Assembly: GCA_013388745.1 (NCBI GenBank)
Contig: JACAER010000050.1
Coordinates: 1 to 64,000 of the forward strand
Source: Chloroflexota bacterium
GTDB lineage: Bacteria; Chloroflexota; Anaerolineae; Aggregatilineales; Phototrophicaceae
DNA: 64,000 bases
Direction: 5' to 3'
The translations under genes and the position numbers were made by a program. Below are positions 25,290 to 33,017 of this stretch, one piece after another. Numbering within the stretch: the stretch's first letter is position 1; each line of letters opens with the position of its first letter. The notes beneath the pieces are model-generated. The model worked only from the letters and a program-made list of their open reading frames with translations, ran no database searches and was not told the origin of the DNA.

Positions 25290-26261
25290 TCAAGCCTCAT
25301 CCGCGGCGCGCAGCATGAGCAAGCCGCGCGCTGCGCCGGTCACGCCAGCGTTCAATCCCAGACTGGCCTGGACGATTTTCATGCGCGCGAAGGGCATCAT
25401 GCCGCTGCGGGCGTGGATGGTCTGCGTGGCAATCGGCGCGAAGCGATCCCAACTGAGCGCCACGCCCCCGCCGATCACCACCACTTCCGGCGCAAAAATA
25501 TTCATCAGGTTGGCGATCCCCACCCCCAGATAAAAGGCGGTCTCGTCCATTATCGTGTTTGCCAGCGGATCGCCAGCATCGGCGGCCTGGCGCACCAAGC
25601 GCGCGCTGATGGCGTCGCGCTGGCGGTTCGCCAGCCGCAGCAGTAAGCTGTCAGCGGGGGCGCGTTCAGCAGCACGGCGGGCAATCGCTGGCGCCGCCGC
25701 GAACATTTCCCAGCAGCCGCGCGCGCCGCAGTAACAGGCCGGCCCGTTCAGGTCGATCACCGTGTGCCCGACCTCGCCCGATAGCAGTCCCAAACCGCGA
25801 TGCAGCCGGCCATCGAGGATAAAACCCGCGCCGATCCCCGTGCCGATCGTAATGTAGATCATGTGGCGTGCGCCGCGCCCCGCGCCCACCCAATGTTCGC
25901 CCAGCGCCGCCGCCGCGCAGTCGTGGATCAGATAGGCGCGCAGCCCGAAGCGCGCTTCTAGCGCCTCCACCAGCGGCACATCGTCCCAGGTAGGCAGTGT
26001 GTAGGGATTCTGGATGCGGCCCCGCTCCGAATCAAGCGGGCCAGTGCAGCCGATGCCAATGCCGCTGACACGGCTTTTCTCCGTTTCGCGCAGCAGCGTT
26101 TCCACCAGATCGCCGATCCGCTGCATGCCGCTTTGCGGGCCGCGTTGGGCTTCGGTGGCGATAGTGTGGCGCGCCAGCACCTGCCCATCGCTGCTGACCA
26201 GTGCCGCCACAATATTTGTGCCGCCGATGTCGATGCCGATCGTAATGCCCGTTGTGATCAT
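25290..26261 (-). CDS. ROK-family sugar kinase
   Basis: 323 residues. The ATP phosphate loop is GIDIGGTNIVAALV (about 8-21). The catalytic Asp lies in LIHDCAAAALGEHW. The ROK zinc motif appears as CYCGARGCWE and a second glycine-rich ATP motif as IGTGIGAGFILDG. ROK kinases phosphorylate glucose, N-acetylmannosamine, N-acetylglucosamine or similar hexoses; some are repressors, but no DNA-binding domain is present. It is the last gene of the sugar operon, overlapping the permease by four bases, and would phosphorylate the imported sugar. Confidence 0.88.
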   Translation of the reverse strand: MITTGITIGIDIGGTNIVAALVSSDGQVLARHTIATEAQRGPQSGMQRIGDLVETLLRETEKSRVSGIGIGCTGPLDSERGRIQNPYTLPTWDDVPLVEALEARFGLRAYLIHDCAAAALGEHWVGAGRGARHMIYITIGTGIGAGFILDGRLHRGLGLLSGEVGHTVIDLNGPACYCGARGCWEMFAAAPAIARRAAERAPADSLLLRLANRQRDAISARLVRQAADAGDPLANTIMDETAFYLGVGIANLMNIFAPEVVVIGGGVALSWDRFAPIATQTIHARSGMMPFARMKIVQASLGLNAGVTGAARGLLMLRAADEA

Positions 26262-27127
26262 CCCTTGACCGCTCCCGCCGTTAAGCCGCGCACGATATAA
26301 CGCTGGAAAATCAAGGCCAGCACGACGGGCGGAATAGCCGCCAGCACGCCGCCGGTGGCCTGTGCCGAAAAATCAATCGCGTTGCGCCCGGTGAACTCGG
26401 CAATCGCCACCGGCACGGTCTTGGCGATGGGCGTGCTGGTGAACAGCAGCGCAAAAAAGAATTCATCCCATGCCAGCAGAAAGGCGAAAACGCCTGTGGC
26501 GACCAGTCCGGGCGTAGAGATGGGGATAATCACACGCCACAACGCCCCCAACCGCGAACAGCCGTCCACCCGTGCCGCGTCTTCCAGTTCGCGCGGCAGA
26601 CTCAGGAAAAAGCTGGTCATCACCCAGATCACGAACGGCAGCGTAAAGCTCAGATACAGCAGCACCAGCGCTGTGCGCGTGTTCAGCAGCGTCAGATCGC
26701 GCAGAATCACATACAGCGGAATCACCACCGAGACGGCGGGCAGCATCCGCAGGCCGACAATCGCCAGCAGCCCGCTCTGGCGGAAGGGAAAAGTCAGCCG
26801 CGCGAAAGCATAAGCTGCCAGCGCGCCGACCACCAGACTAATGAGCGTGACGGCTGCCGACACGATGATGCTGTTGCCGAGCGCTTCGCCGAAATCCTGC
26901 GCCGCGCGCGATGTCTCTGCGCCGGGGAAAAGAATATCCGCGTAATTTTGCAGCGTCGGCTGTTCGGGAATCCAATGCGGTGGAATCACCAGCAGTTCCG
27001 CGCGCGTCGAAATGCTGGAAATGAACAACCAGGCCAGCGGCGCAAAGACATAAATCAGCAAAAGAATCACGCACACATTGAGAAACATTTTTTGCAGCAG
27101 TCCGGGGCGCTGAGTCATGGTCGGCAC
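26258..27127 (-). CDS. Carbohydrate ABC transporter permease (MalG type)
   Basis: 289 residues with six transmembrane helices. The EAA loop reads ELEDAARVDGCSRLGALWRVIIPISTPGL, the site that contacts the ATPase. The family-typical N-terminal segment (ILLLIYVFAPLAWLFISSISTRAELL) is present. It directly abuts the other permease gene. No ATPase gene is in the operon, so a shared MsmK/MalK-like ATPase encoded elsewhere is expected. Confidence 0.92.
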   Translation of the reverse strand: MPTMTQRPGLLQKMFLNVCVILLLIYVFAPLAWLFISSISTRAELLVIPPHWIPEQPTLQNYADILFPGAETSRAAQDFGEALGNSIIVSAAVTLISLVVGALAAYAFARLTFPFRQSGLLAIVGLRMLPAVSVVIPLYVILRDLTLLNTRTALVLLYLSFTLPFVIWVMTSFFLSLPRELEDAARVDGCSRLGALWRVIIPISTPGLVATGVFAFLLAWDEFFFALLFTSTPIAKTVPVAIAEFTGRNAIDFSAQATGGVLAAIPPVVLALIFQRYIVRGLTAGAVKG

Positions 27128-28126
27128 CTATCCAATTGTGTCTTCGGTGTACAACAGGCGCACATAAATATAGGCCATCACGGCGATAAACAGCGAGACA
27201 ATGAACGACAGCGCCGCGCCCGATCCCAGCCGCAGATAGCGGAAGGTTTCTTCATACGATTGGTACGAGATGACCATGGTGCCGTTGACCGGCCCGCCGC
27301 GCGTCATGATATAGATGATGTCGAATACACGGAAGGCTTCTACCGTGCGGATGACCAGCACCACCATGATCGCCGGGCGCAGCAGCGGCAGCGTGATGCG
27401 CGTGAAGCGCTGCCAGGCGCTCGCCCCGTCGATCGCCGCCGCCTCGTACAGTTCCGGCGGCAGTGTCGTCAGCGCCGCCGAAATCATCAGCACGACGAAG
27501 GGGAAACTGTGCCAGATGTCGGCGAAAATCACCAGATTCATCGCCCCCGCCGGATGCGTCAGCCAGGGAATGTAGCGCTCGATCATCCCCAGTTGAAACA
27601 ACAGGCCGTTGAGCGCGCCGTAATCGGCGTTAAAAATCCAGCGCCAGATCGTGCCGTTGACAATCGTCGGCACGGCCCAGGGGATAATGATGGCCGTGCG
27701 CAAAAAACGCCAGCCAAACGGCTGCGCGGCGATCAAGAGCGCGACGGCTATGCCCAGCACCAGTTCAATCCCGACAGACACTACCGTAAAATACGCTGTG
27801 CGCCCGATGGTCTGCCAGAAAAAATTGTCTGTAAAAAAGTCAATATAGTTTTGCAGTCCGATAAACGCCTGCCGTTCCGGGCGCGCTAGATTGCTGTTGT
27901 AAAAGCTGAGCACGAAGGTGTTCAACACCGGCAGCAGAATCAAGGCCAGGGTCAGGATAACGCTCGGCAGAATCAGCAGCAGCGCCAGCGCCGTCTGATT
28001 CGTCTCGAAGTTCAGCCCGCGTCGCAGCCGCTGCCAGAAATTGGGCGCAGCAGGGGTTGAGAGTGTGCCGCTGTGGCTAGAGTGTGAGGAGTACATGACC
28101 GCATTATCCTGAAATAAGGGGAGCAC
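27128..28126 (-). CDS. Carbohydrate ABC transporter permease (MalF type)
   Basis: 332 residues with six transmembrane helices after a polar N-terminus of about 40 residues. The EAA loop reads PPELYEAAAIDGASAWQRFTRITLPLLRP. The segment NSNLARPERQAFIGLQNYIDFFTDNFFW is typical of MalF/UgpA-type permeases. It pairs with the abutting permease and with the binding protein at 28158. Confidence 0.92.
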   Translation of the reverse strand: MLPLFQDNAVMYSSHSSHSGTLSTPAAPNFWQRLRRGLNFETNQTALALLLILPSVILTLALILLPVLNTFVLSFYNSNLARPERQAFIGLQNYIDFFTDNFFWQTIGRTAYFTVVSVGIELVLGIAVALLIAAQPFGWRFLRTAIIIPWAVPTIVNGTIWRWIFNADYGALNGLLFQLGMIERYIPWLTHPAGAMNLVIFADIWHSFPFVVLMISAALTTLPPELYEAAAIDGASAWQRFTRITLPLLRPAIMVVLVIRTVEAFRVFDIIYIMTRGGPVNGTMVISYQSYEETFRYLRLGSGAALSFIVSLFIAVMAYIYVRLLYTEDTIG

Positions 28127-28157
28127 GGCTGCCCATGCTCCCCAACGACTTCGGCAT

Positions 28158-29444
28158 TTAGTTGGCGTATTCCGCCGCCAACTCGCGAATCTGCTCGACA
28201 GCGCTGTCGAGCGCTTCCTGCGCGCTGACGCGGCCTGTTAGCGCTTCCTGAATCGCGATCTGCACGATACGCGAGGCTTCATTGTAATACGGCACTTTGG
28301 GACGCACGTTCGCCCACGGGAACTGCAAGGCAAACATGGGCGTCGTCACCGGGTTCATTTCGATCAGCGCCGGGTCATCGAAGGCCGACTGCCAGATCGG
28401 CAGTTGGTGCTGCGAAAATTCGACCTGAATCGGCAGGCTGGTGAGGAATTCGATAAACGCCCAGGCGACATCAGGATTCGCCGAACCAGCGGTGACAGCA
28501 TAGCCCATCGAACCGTTGTTGGTCGAGCTTTCGATGCCGGCGGCCAGCGCGTCGGCGAACACGGGCATCAGCGCCATGCCGACTTCGCCCACCACCTGCG
28601 ATTCGTTCGGATCCTGCGTCAGGTTATACATATACAGCCAGTTGGTGGCGAAAGCGGCCTGCCCCTGCGAGAAGACATTGCGCACATCTTCTTCGGCGGC
28701 GGCGATCGACGAAGGATTGACAATGCCCTCGTTAATCATCTCCACCATCCATTGCAGCACTTCCACGCCTTCGGGGCTGTTAAACACCGGTTCGTTGTTT
28801 TCGTCGAAGAACGTCCCGCCATTGCCATACAGCAGCGTCACAAAATCCGGCACGACGGCTTCGAACTGCCCCCACGACCAGATCATGGGGTATTCCAGCA
28901 GCCCCTGAGCTTGCATAGCGCGCGCCTGGTCGGCCAGTTCTTCCCAGGTGCGCGGCGGGGCCTCGAAGCCGGCTTCGGCCAGCAGGCGCGTGTTGTAGTA
29001 GAAATATTTCTGGTCGAGCAGCCAGGGCATGCCGTAAACCCGCCCCTGCACGGTGGTGATGTCCCAGGCGGCCTCGAAGATGTCGGCGCGCATGGCTTCG
29101 GTGATGCGGTCAGTCACGTCCAGCAGCCAGCCCGCCTCGACAAATTCCGAGAACCAGATGTCATCGACCAGCACCACATCGAAGGCCGGTGGATCGCTCG
29201 AAATCGAGGTCACGAGCAGGTCATGCAGGCCGTCGTACAGCACGTAAGAAGTTTCGATGTTGACATTGGGGTTCTGTGCTTCGAACCGGGCGGCGATGGC
29301 GTCGAGTTCTTCGGGCGTCATGCCGGCCTGATCCATGCCGATCACGGCGATGTTGATGGTTTCCTGCGCCAGCGCCGGCACAACAGCCAGCACGCCGCAC
29401 AGCGCAGCGGCGACGACGAGTAGAACAAAGCGTTTCACGTTCAT
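28158..29444 (-). CDS. Extracellular sugar-binding protein of an ABC transporter
   Basis: About 428 residues from ATG 29444, chosen because MNVKRFVLLVVAAALCGVLAVVPALAQ is a complete signal peptide; the frame is open further upstream but non-coding. The mature protein shows the family-1 solute-binding pattern: TINIAVIGMDQAGMTPEELDAIAARFEAQNPNVNIE, then FDVVLVDDIWFSEFVEAGWLLD, RVYGMPWLLDQKYFYYNTRLL and AFATNWLYMYNL. No lipobox is visible. It would deliver a sugar to the two downstream permeases. Confidence 0.9.
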   Translation of the reverse strand: MNVKRFVLLVVAAALCGVLAVVPALAQETINIAVIGMDQAGMTPEELDAIAARFEAQNPNVNIETSYVLYDGLHDLLVTSISSDPPAFDVVLVDDIWFSEFVEAGWLLDVTDRITEAMRADIFEAAWDITTVQGRVYGMPWLLDQKYFYYNTRLLAEAGFEAPPRTWEELADQARAMQAQGLLEYPMIWSWGQFEAVVPDFVTLLYGNGGTFFDENNEPVFNSPEGVEVLQWMVEMINEGIVNPSSIAAAEEDVRNVFSQGQAAFATNWLYMYNLTQDPNESQVVGEVGMALMPVFADALAAGIESSTNNGSMGYAVTAGSANPDVAWAFIEFLTSLPIQVEFSQHQLPIWQSAFDDPALIEMNPVTTPMFALQFPWANVRPKVPYYNEASRIVQIAIQEALTGRVSAQEALDSAVEQIRELAAEYAN

Positions 29445-29538
29445 GGTGTACTCCACAAATAATTGATACAGATCAAAAGCGATCCCGCACTTGCAGAGCA
29501 ATCGTTGACTCAAACTCGCCTGGATTTGCCTCCTTTGG

Positions 29539-30573
29539 TTACTCAACCACGGTGACTTTGCTGGAAAAATAGAACTTGCCGACTTCTACGCCGCGGCTGG
29601 CGGCCAGGGCGGCAGCAAAGCACTGTACGGGGATGATTTCGGCGATCGGCGCTGTCCACTCGTCGGCCTCTGGCAGCGGGATATGCAGGACATCCGGCTG
29701 GCTTTCGCCGCCGATGAGTGCCACACGCGCGCCGCGCGCCGTCAGGTCGCGCGCCAGCGTCACGCTCAGGTGGCGCGTGCGTTCCGGCCCGGCGAACAGA
29801 ATCACCCCCAGTTCAGGTGTCACCAGTTCCATCGGCCCATGGCGGAACTGGCCGGCGCTCATGGCTTCGGTAGGGAATTTGGCGCACTCTTTGGTAATCA
29901 GCGCGCCGGTCTGGGCGGAAGCCAGCGCCGTGCCGCGCCCCAAAAACTCGATCACGCGCGCGCCGGCGAACCATTCGACCAACGCTTGTGCCTGATCGAA
30001 CCAGCGCGGCAGTTCGGGCTGCAAAGCGTCGGCCAGACGCGCCAGCCGCGCGCGTTCCGGCGCGATGTCGTCGCCGACCAGCGCGCGCGCCATCAAATGC
30101 AGCGCCGCCAGAGAACAGGTGTAGCTCTTGTTGGAAACCGTCACTTCTTTGCCTGCGCCCATATACAGCGCCACATCCCCGGCGCGATCCAGCGGGCTGC
30201 CCGGTGTGTTGCTCAGCGCGATCAGCGCGCCCGGACGCGGCAGTTCTTCGACAATGCGCCGCACTTCGACCGATGCGCCCGACTGCGATACGACGATCGC
30301 CAGCGTGCGCTTATCGAGCGCGTTGGGGTAGTAGTACAGCAGTTCGGCAGCGTCCAGGCCAAAGACTGTGATGCCGCGTTCCAGCAAAAACATCATGGCC
30401 GGCGGCATGGCCGAAAACGAACTGCCCATGCCGGTCATCACCACGCGCGTCAGGTCGCCGGCGCGCAGGCGTTCGCGCAGCGCCGCCAGCGCCGCCAGCC
30501 GCCCCCCTACGGTCTCCAGCGCGTTATGCAGCGCCGCAGGTTGTTCCCAGATTTCTTCAGCAAATCCACTCAT
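29539..30573 (-). CDS. Double-SIS-domain aminosugar-phosphate protein
   Basis: 344 residues with two SIS domains. The first contains VVMTGMGSSFSAMPPAMMFL and the Ser-rich LAIVVSQSGASVEV. The second contains VIEFLGRGTALASAQTGALITKECAKFPTEAMSAGQFRHGPMELV, the GlmS/AgaS-like FRHGP motif. Such proteins act as aminosugar-phosphate isomerase/deaminases or fructosamine-6-phosphate deglycases. Its four-base overlap with the GntR gene and the downstream sugar transporter point to a role in aminosugar catabolism. The exact reaction is not determined. Confidence 0.85.
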   Translation of the reverse strand: MSGFAEEIWEQPAALHNALETVGGRLAALAALRERLRAGDLTRVVMTGMGSSFSAMPPAMMFLLERGITVFGLDAAELLYYYPNALDKRTLAIVVSQSGASVEVRRIVEELPRPGALIALSNTPGSPLDRAGDVALYMGAGKEVTVSNKSYTCSLAALHLMARALVGDDIAPERARLARLADALQPELPRWFDQAQALVEWFAGARVIEFLGRGTALASAQTGALITKECAKFPTEAMSAGQFRHGPMELVTPELGVILFAGPERTRHLSVTLARDLTARGARVALIGGESQPDVLHIPLPEADEWTAPIAEIIPVQCFAAALAASRGVEVGKFYFSSKVTVVE

Positions 30574-31325
30574 CGTCTTTCATCCGTTGTCAGCGGGGGG
30601 ATACGCTGTCGCCCGACATAGAAGGTGAAGCGATCTCCCCGATAAATCGACTTAGCAAATTCCACCGGTTCGAAGGACTCGGTGAAGGTCATACGAGTTG
30701 CCACCATCAACGGCTGCCCAACATCAAATTCGAACAGCGCGGCTTCATGCGGCAGCGCGCCGCGCGCCTCAATTTCCGATTCGCCCCACGCCAGATAAAT
30801 GCCGTATTTGTCGCGCAGCAGGGCATACAGCGATTGGGTGGCCATATCTTCGTTTTCGAGTCCGGGGCAGAGTTTGTGCGGCAGCACGACACTTTCGAAG
30901 GCCACGGGCAGATTGTTGGCCAAGCGCAGACGTTCCAACCACACCGCGGGATCGTGTGCGCCTAATTTCAGGCGGGCGCGCAGCGCTTCTTCCGGTTGGA
31001 TGACTTCCAGCCGCAGCACGCGCGAACTGGGCACGAGTCCCTGACTGCGCATGTCGTCGGAAAAACTACGCAGGCCGGAAACCTCGCGGATTTTCGGCTC
31101 GGCGACGAAAGTGCCGCGCCCGCGCACCCGATAGGCACGCCCTTGCAGCACCAGTTCTTCTAGCGCCTGTCGCGCCGTCAGACGGCTGACATTATGCGCT
31201 TCGGCCAGTTCGCGTTCAGAGGGCAGTTGGTCGCCGGGAGACAATTCGCCCGACGCGATGCGCTGGCTGATTCCCTCAGCCATCTGCACATACAGCGGAA
31301 CAAAACTATGGCGTTTGAGCATCAT
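30570..31325 (-). CDS. GntR-family regulator, HutC/UTRA type
   Basis: About 251 residues. Residues 8-75 form the GntR winged helix (PLYVQMAEGISQRIASGELSPGDQLPSERELAEAHNVSRLTARQALEELVLQGRAYRVRGRGTFV). Residues about 95-240 form the UTRA ligand domain (SGLRSFSDDMRSQGLVPSSRVL ... EPVEFAKSIYRGDRFTFYV), which senses sugar phosphates in NagR/DasR relatives. It is the first gene of the sugar operon and lies directly behind a promoter and a DasR/NagR-like operator (31352-31396). It is most likely an autoregulated repressor relieved by an aminosugar phosphate. Confidence 0.92.
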   Translation of the reverse strand: MMLKRHSFVPLYVQMAEGISQRIASGELSPGDQLPSERELAEAHNVSRLTARQALEELVLQGRAYRVRGRGTFVAEPKIREVSGLRSFSDDMRSQGLVPSSRVLRLEVIQPEEALRARLKLGAHDPAVWLERLRLANNLPVAFESVVLPHKLCPGLENEDMATQSLYALLRDKYGIYLAWGESEIEARGALPHEAALFEFDVGQPLMVATRMTFTESFEPVEFAKSIYRGDRFTFYVGRQRIPPLTTDERR

Positions 31326-31351
31326 CGCTGTTGCCCTTTCCCCTATTCACG

Positions 31352-31396
31352 AGCATACTGTACAGCGCGCTGGTTGTCAAGTGGTATAGTCCACCT
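31352..31396 (-). promoter_or_regulatory. Promoter and DasR/NagR-like operator of the sugar operon
   Basis: On the minus strand TTGACA (31380-31375), a 17-base spacer and TATGCT (31357-31352) form a near-consensus promoter. Directly adjoining the -35 box is AGTGGTATAGTCCACCT (31380-31396 on the plus strand), whose GTGG-N6-CCAC core resembles the dre/NagR operator pattern AGTGGTCTAGACCACT. Confidence 0.65.
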
Positions 31397-31462
31397 ATCC
31401 GCAATAATCGTATCAAGCTTGTGCGACAAGTTTGCGCTCTCCTGACCCCTCCCCGTCCCCGG

Positions 31463-31500
31463 TGTAAGCTGCGCTTACCTTAGCGGAGAGCTTAGGCTAA
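31463..31500. repeat. Two small inverted repeats before the AraC remnant
   Basis: GTAAGC-TGC-GCTTAC (31463-31477) is followed at once by CTTAGC-N11-GCTAAG (31478-31500). They sit in the otherwise featureless spacer upstream of the degraded gene; function unknown. Confidence 0.35.
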
Positions 31501-31506
31501 GCGCAT

Positions 31507-31929
31507 GTGTGGGCGAGGAATGCGGTGTGTACGGGGGCGCTGCGTTTCAGCCGCCTTCCCTGTACGGCGTTTCATATCATCGCCCAGGGGACGTGCTGGA
31601 TACAGGTAGAAGGGCAAAAGATGCCTTTTCGTCTGCACGAGGGTGAAGTCCTGGTGCTGCCAGGCGGACAAAATCATGTGATGGCTGATACCCTTGCCGC
31701 GCCGTTGTGCGCCGACATTCGACTCGATGAACAGGATGGGCTGTTCGTGAAAATCATCCGGGCATGGCTGACAGAGCCAGCCAACCAGTCTATCGGCTGG
31801 CCGCGCGCCTTGAGTCACCCGCAGCTTGGGGCTGCCCTGGGTCAGATACACGCCGCCAGCAAAGCATTCAGCCGGCAAATGCGCGTCAGTCCCGCACGCT
31901 ATCGCCGGAATGCGCGGCAGGGTGTATAA
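31507..31929 (+). pseudogene. Degraded AraC-family (cupin-sensing) regulator gene
   Basis: The open frame keeps only fragments of a 300-residue AraC/cupin-6 regulator. FHIIAQGTCWIQVEGQKMPFRLHEGEVLVLPGGQNHVM is the cupin sensor. GWPRALSHPQLGAALGQIHA is the segment leading into the DNA-binding domain. Then, after an abrupt jump, SKAFSRQMRVSPARYRRNAR is the end of the second helix-turn-helix. The linker and nearly all of the first helix-turn-helix are missing, and no proper start exists. Internal in-frame deletions make loss of function likely. The intact hydroxyacid dehydrogenase gene follows. Confidence 0.75.
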
Positions 31930-31954
31930 AGGGTAGGCATGATGGAGGGCATTT

Positions 31955-32932
31955 GTGGTGAAACCAAAAGTCTTTGTGACGCGCGCGATTCCGCAGGCCG
32001 GTTTAGTGCGCTTGCAGGATGTGTGCGAGCTGACCGTGTGGCCCGACGAACTGCCGCCCCCCTATGAAACGCTGCGCGCACAGGCGGCACAGGCTGACGG
32101 GCTGCTCTGCCTGCTCACCGATCGCATTGACGCGGCGCTGATAGCCGACTGCACGCGCCTGAAGGTCATCAGCCAAATGGCGGTGGGCTACGATAACATC
32201 GATATCGCGGCGGCGACTGCGCGCGGCCTGCCCGTAGGCAATACGCCGGGTGTGCTGACCGAAACGACAGCCGATCTGGCGTTTACGCTGCTGCTGGCGG
32301 CAGCGCGGCGCATCAGCGAGGGCGAACGCTATGTGCGCGCTGGCAAATGGCAAACGTGGATTCCCACGCTGCTAATGGGCCAGGATATTCACGGCGCGAC
32401 ACTCGCCATTATTGGTATGGGGCGCATCGGCATGGCGGTAGCGCAGCGTGCCAGCGGCTTCAATATGCGTGTGATTTATGTCAACCCGCGCCCCGTCGAG
32501 GCGGCAGCGGCGCGCGGTTGGCAGCGGCGCACGCTTGAACAAGCGCTGGCAGAGGCCGATTTTGTCAGCCTGCATACCCCGCTGAACGCGGCCACCCGCT
32601 ATTTGATCAACGCGGCAGCGCTGGCGCGTATGAAGCCGACCTGTGTGCTGGTCAACACCGCACGCGGCGCGGTCGTCGATCCGGCAGCGCTGTATGAGGC
32701 ACTAAAGGACGGCAGAATCGCGGCGGCGGCGCTGGATGTCACCGAGCCAGAGCCACTCCCCGCCGCGCATCCCCTGCTGACGCTCGACAACTGCCTGATC
32801 GTGCCGCATATCGCCAGTTCCAGCGTGGCGACGCGCAATCGCATGGCGACCATGGCGGCAGACAATCTGGCGGCAGGACTGCGCGGCGAACGGCTGCCGT
32901 ACTGCGCTAACCCGGCGGTGTACAGCGCGTAA
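31955..32932 (+). CDS. D-2-hydroxyacid dehydrogenase (glyoxylate/hydroxypyruvate reductase-like)
   Basis: About 325 residues from GTG 31955 or 31958, with GGAGG upstream. NAD(P)-binding motif: [23 protein letters not shown] (about 147-170). The catalytic residues lie in the usual places: Arg in [12 protein letters not shown], Glu in [17 protein letters not shown], His in [11 protein letters not shown]. The N-terminal half ([48 protein letters not shown]) is GRHPR-type. Likely reaction: reduction of glyoxylate or hydroxypyruvate, or the reverse. Confidence 0.92.
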   Translation: MVKPKVFVTRAIPQAGLVRLQDVCELTVWPDELPPPYETLRAQAAQADGLLCLLTDRIDAALIADCTRLKVISQMAVGYDNIDIAAATARGLPVGNTPGVLTETTADLAFTLLLAAARRISEGERYVRAGKWQTWIPTLLMGQDIHGATLAIIGMGRIGMAVAQRASGFNMRVIYVNPRPVEAAAARGWQRRTLEQALAEADFVSLHTPLNAATRYLINAAALARMKPTCVLVNTARGAVVDPAALYEALKDGRIAAAALDVTEPEPLPAAHPLLTLDNCLIVPHIASSSVATRNRMATMAADNLAAGLRGERLPYCANPAVYSA

Positions 32933-33017
32933 AGCGCGGATAATCCACTTCGCAGCGTCGGCACGCAAATGCGTTATACTTGCGCTGCGTGTCTTGCAGC
33001 CACTTAAAGGTTCTTTC

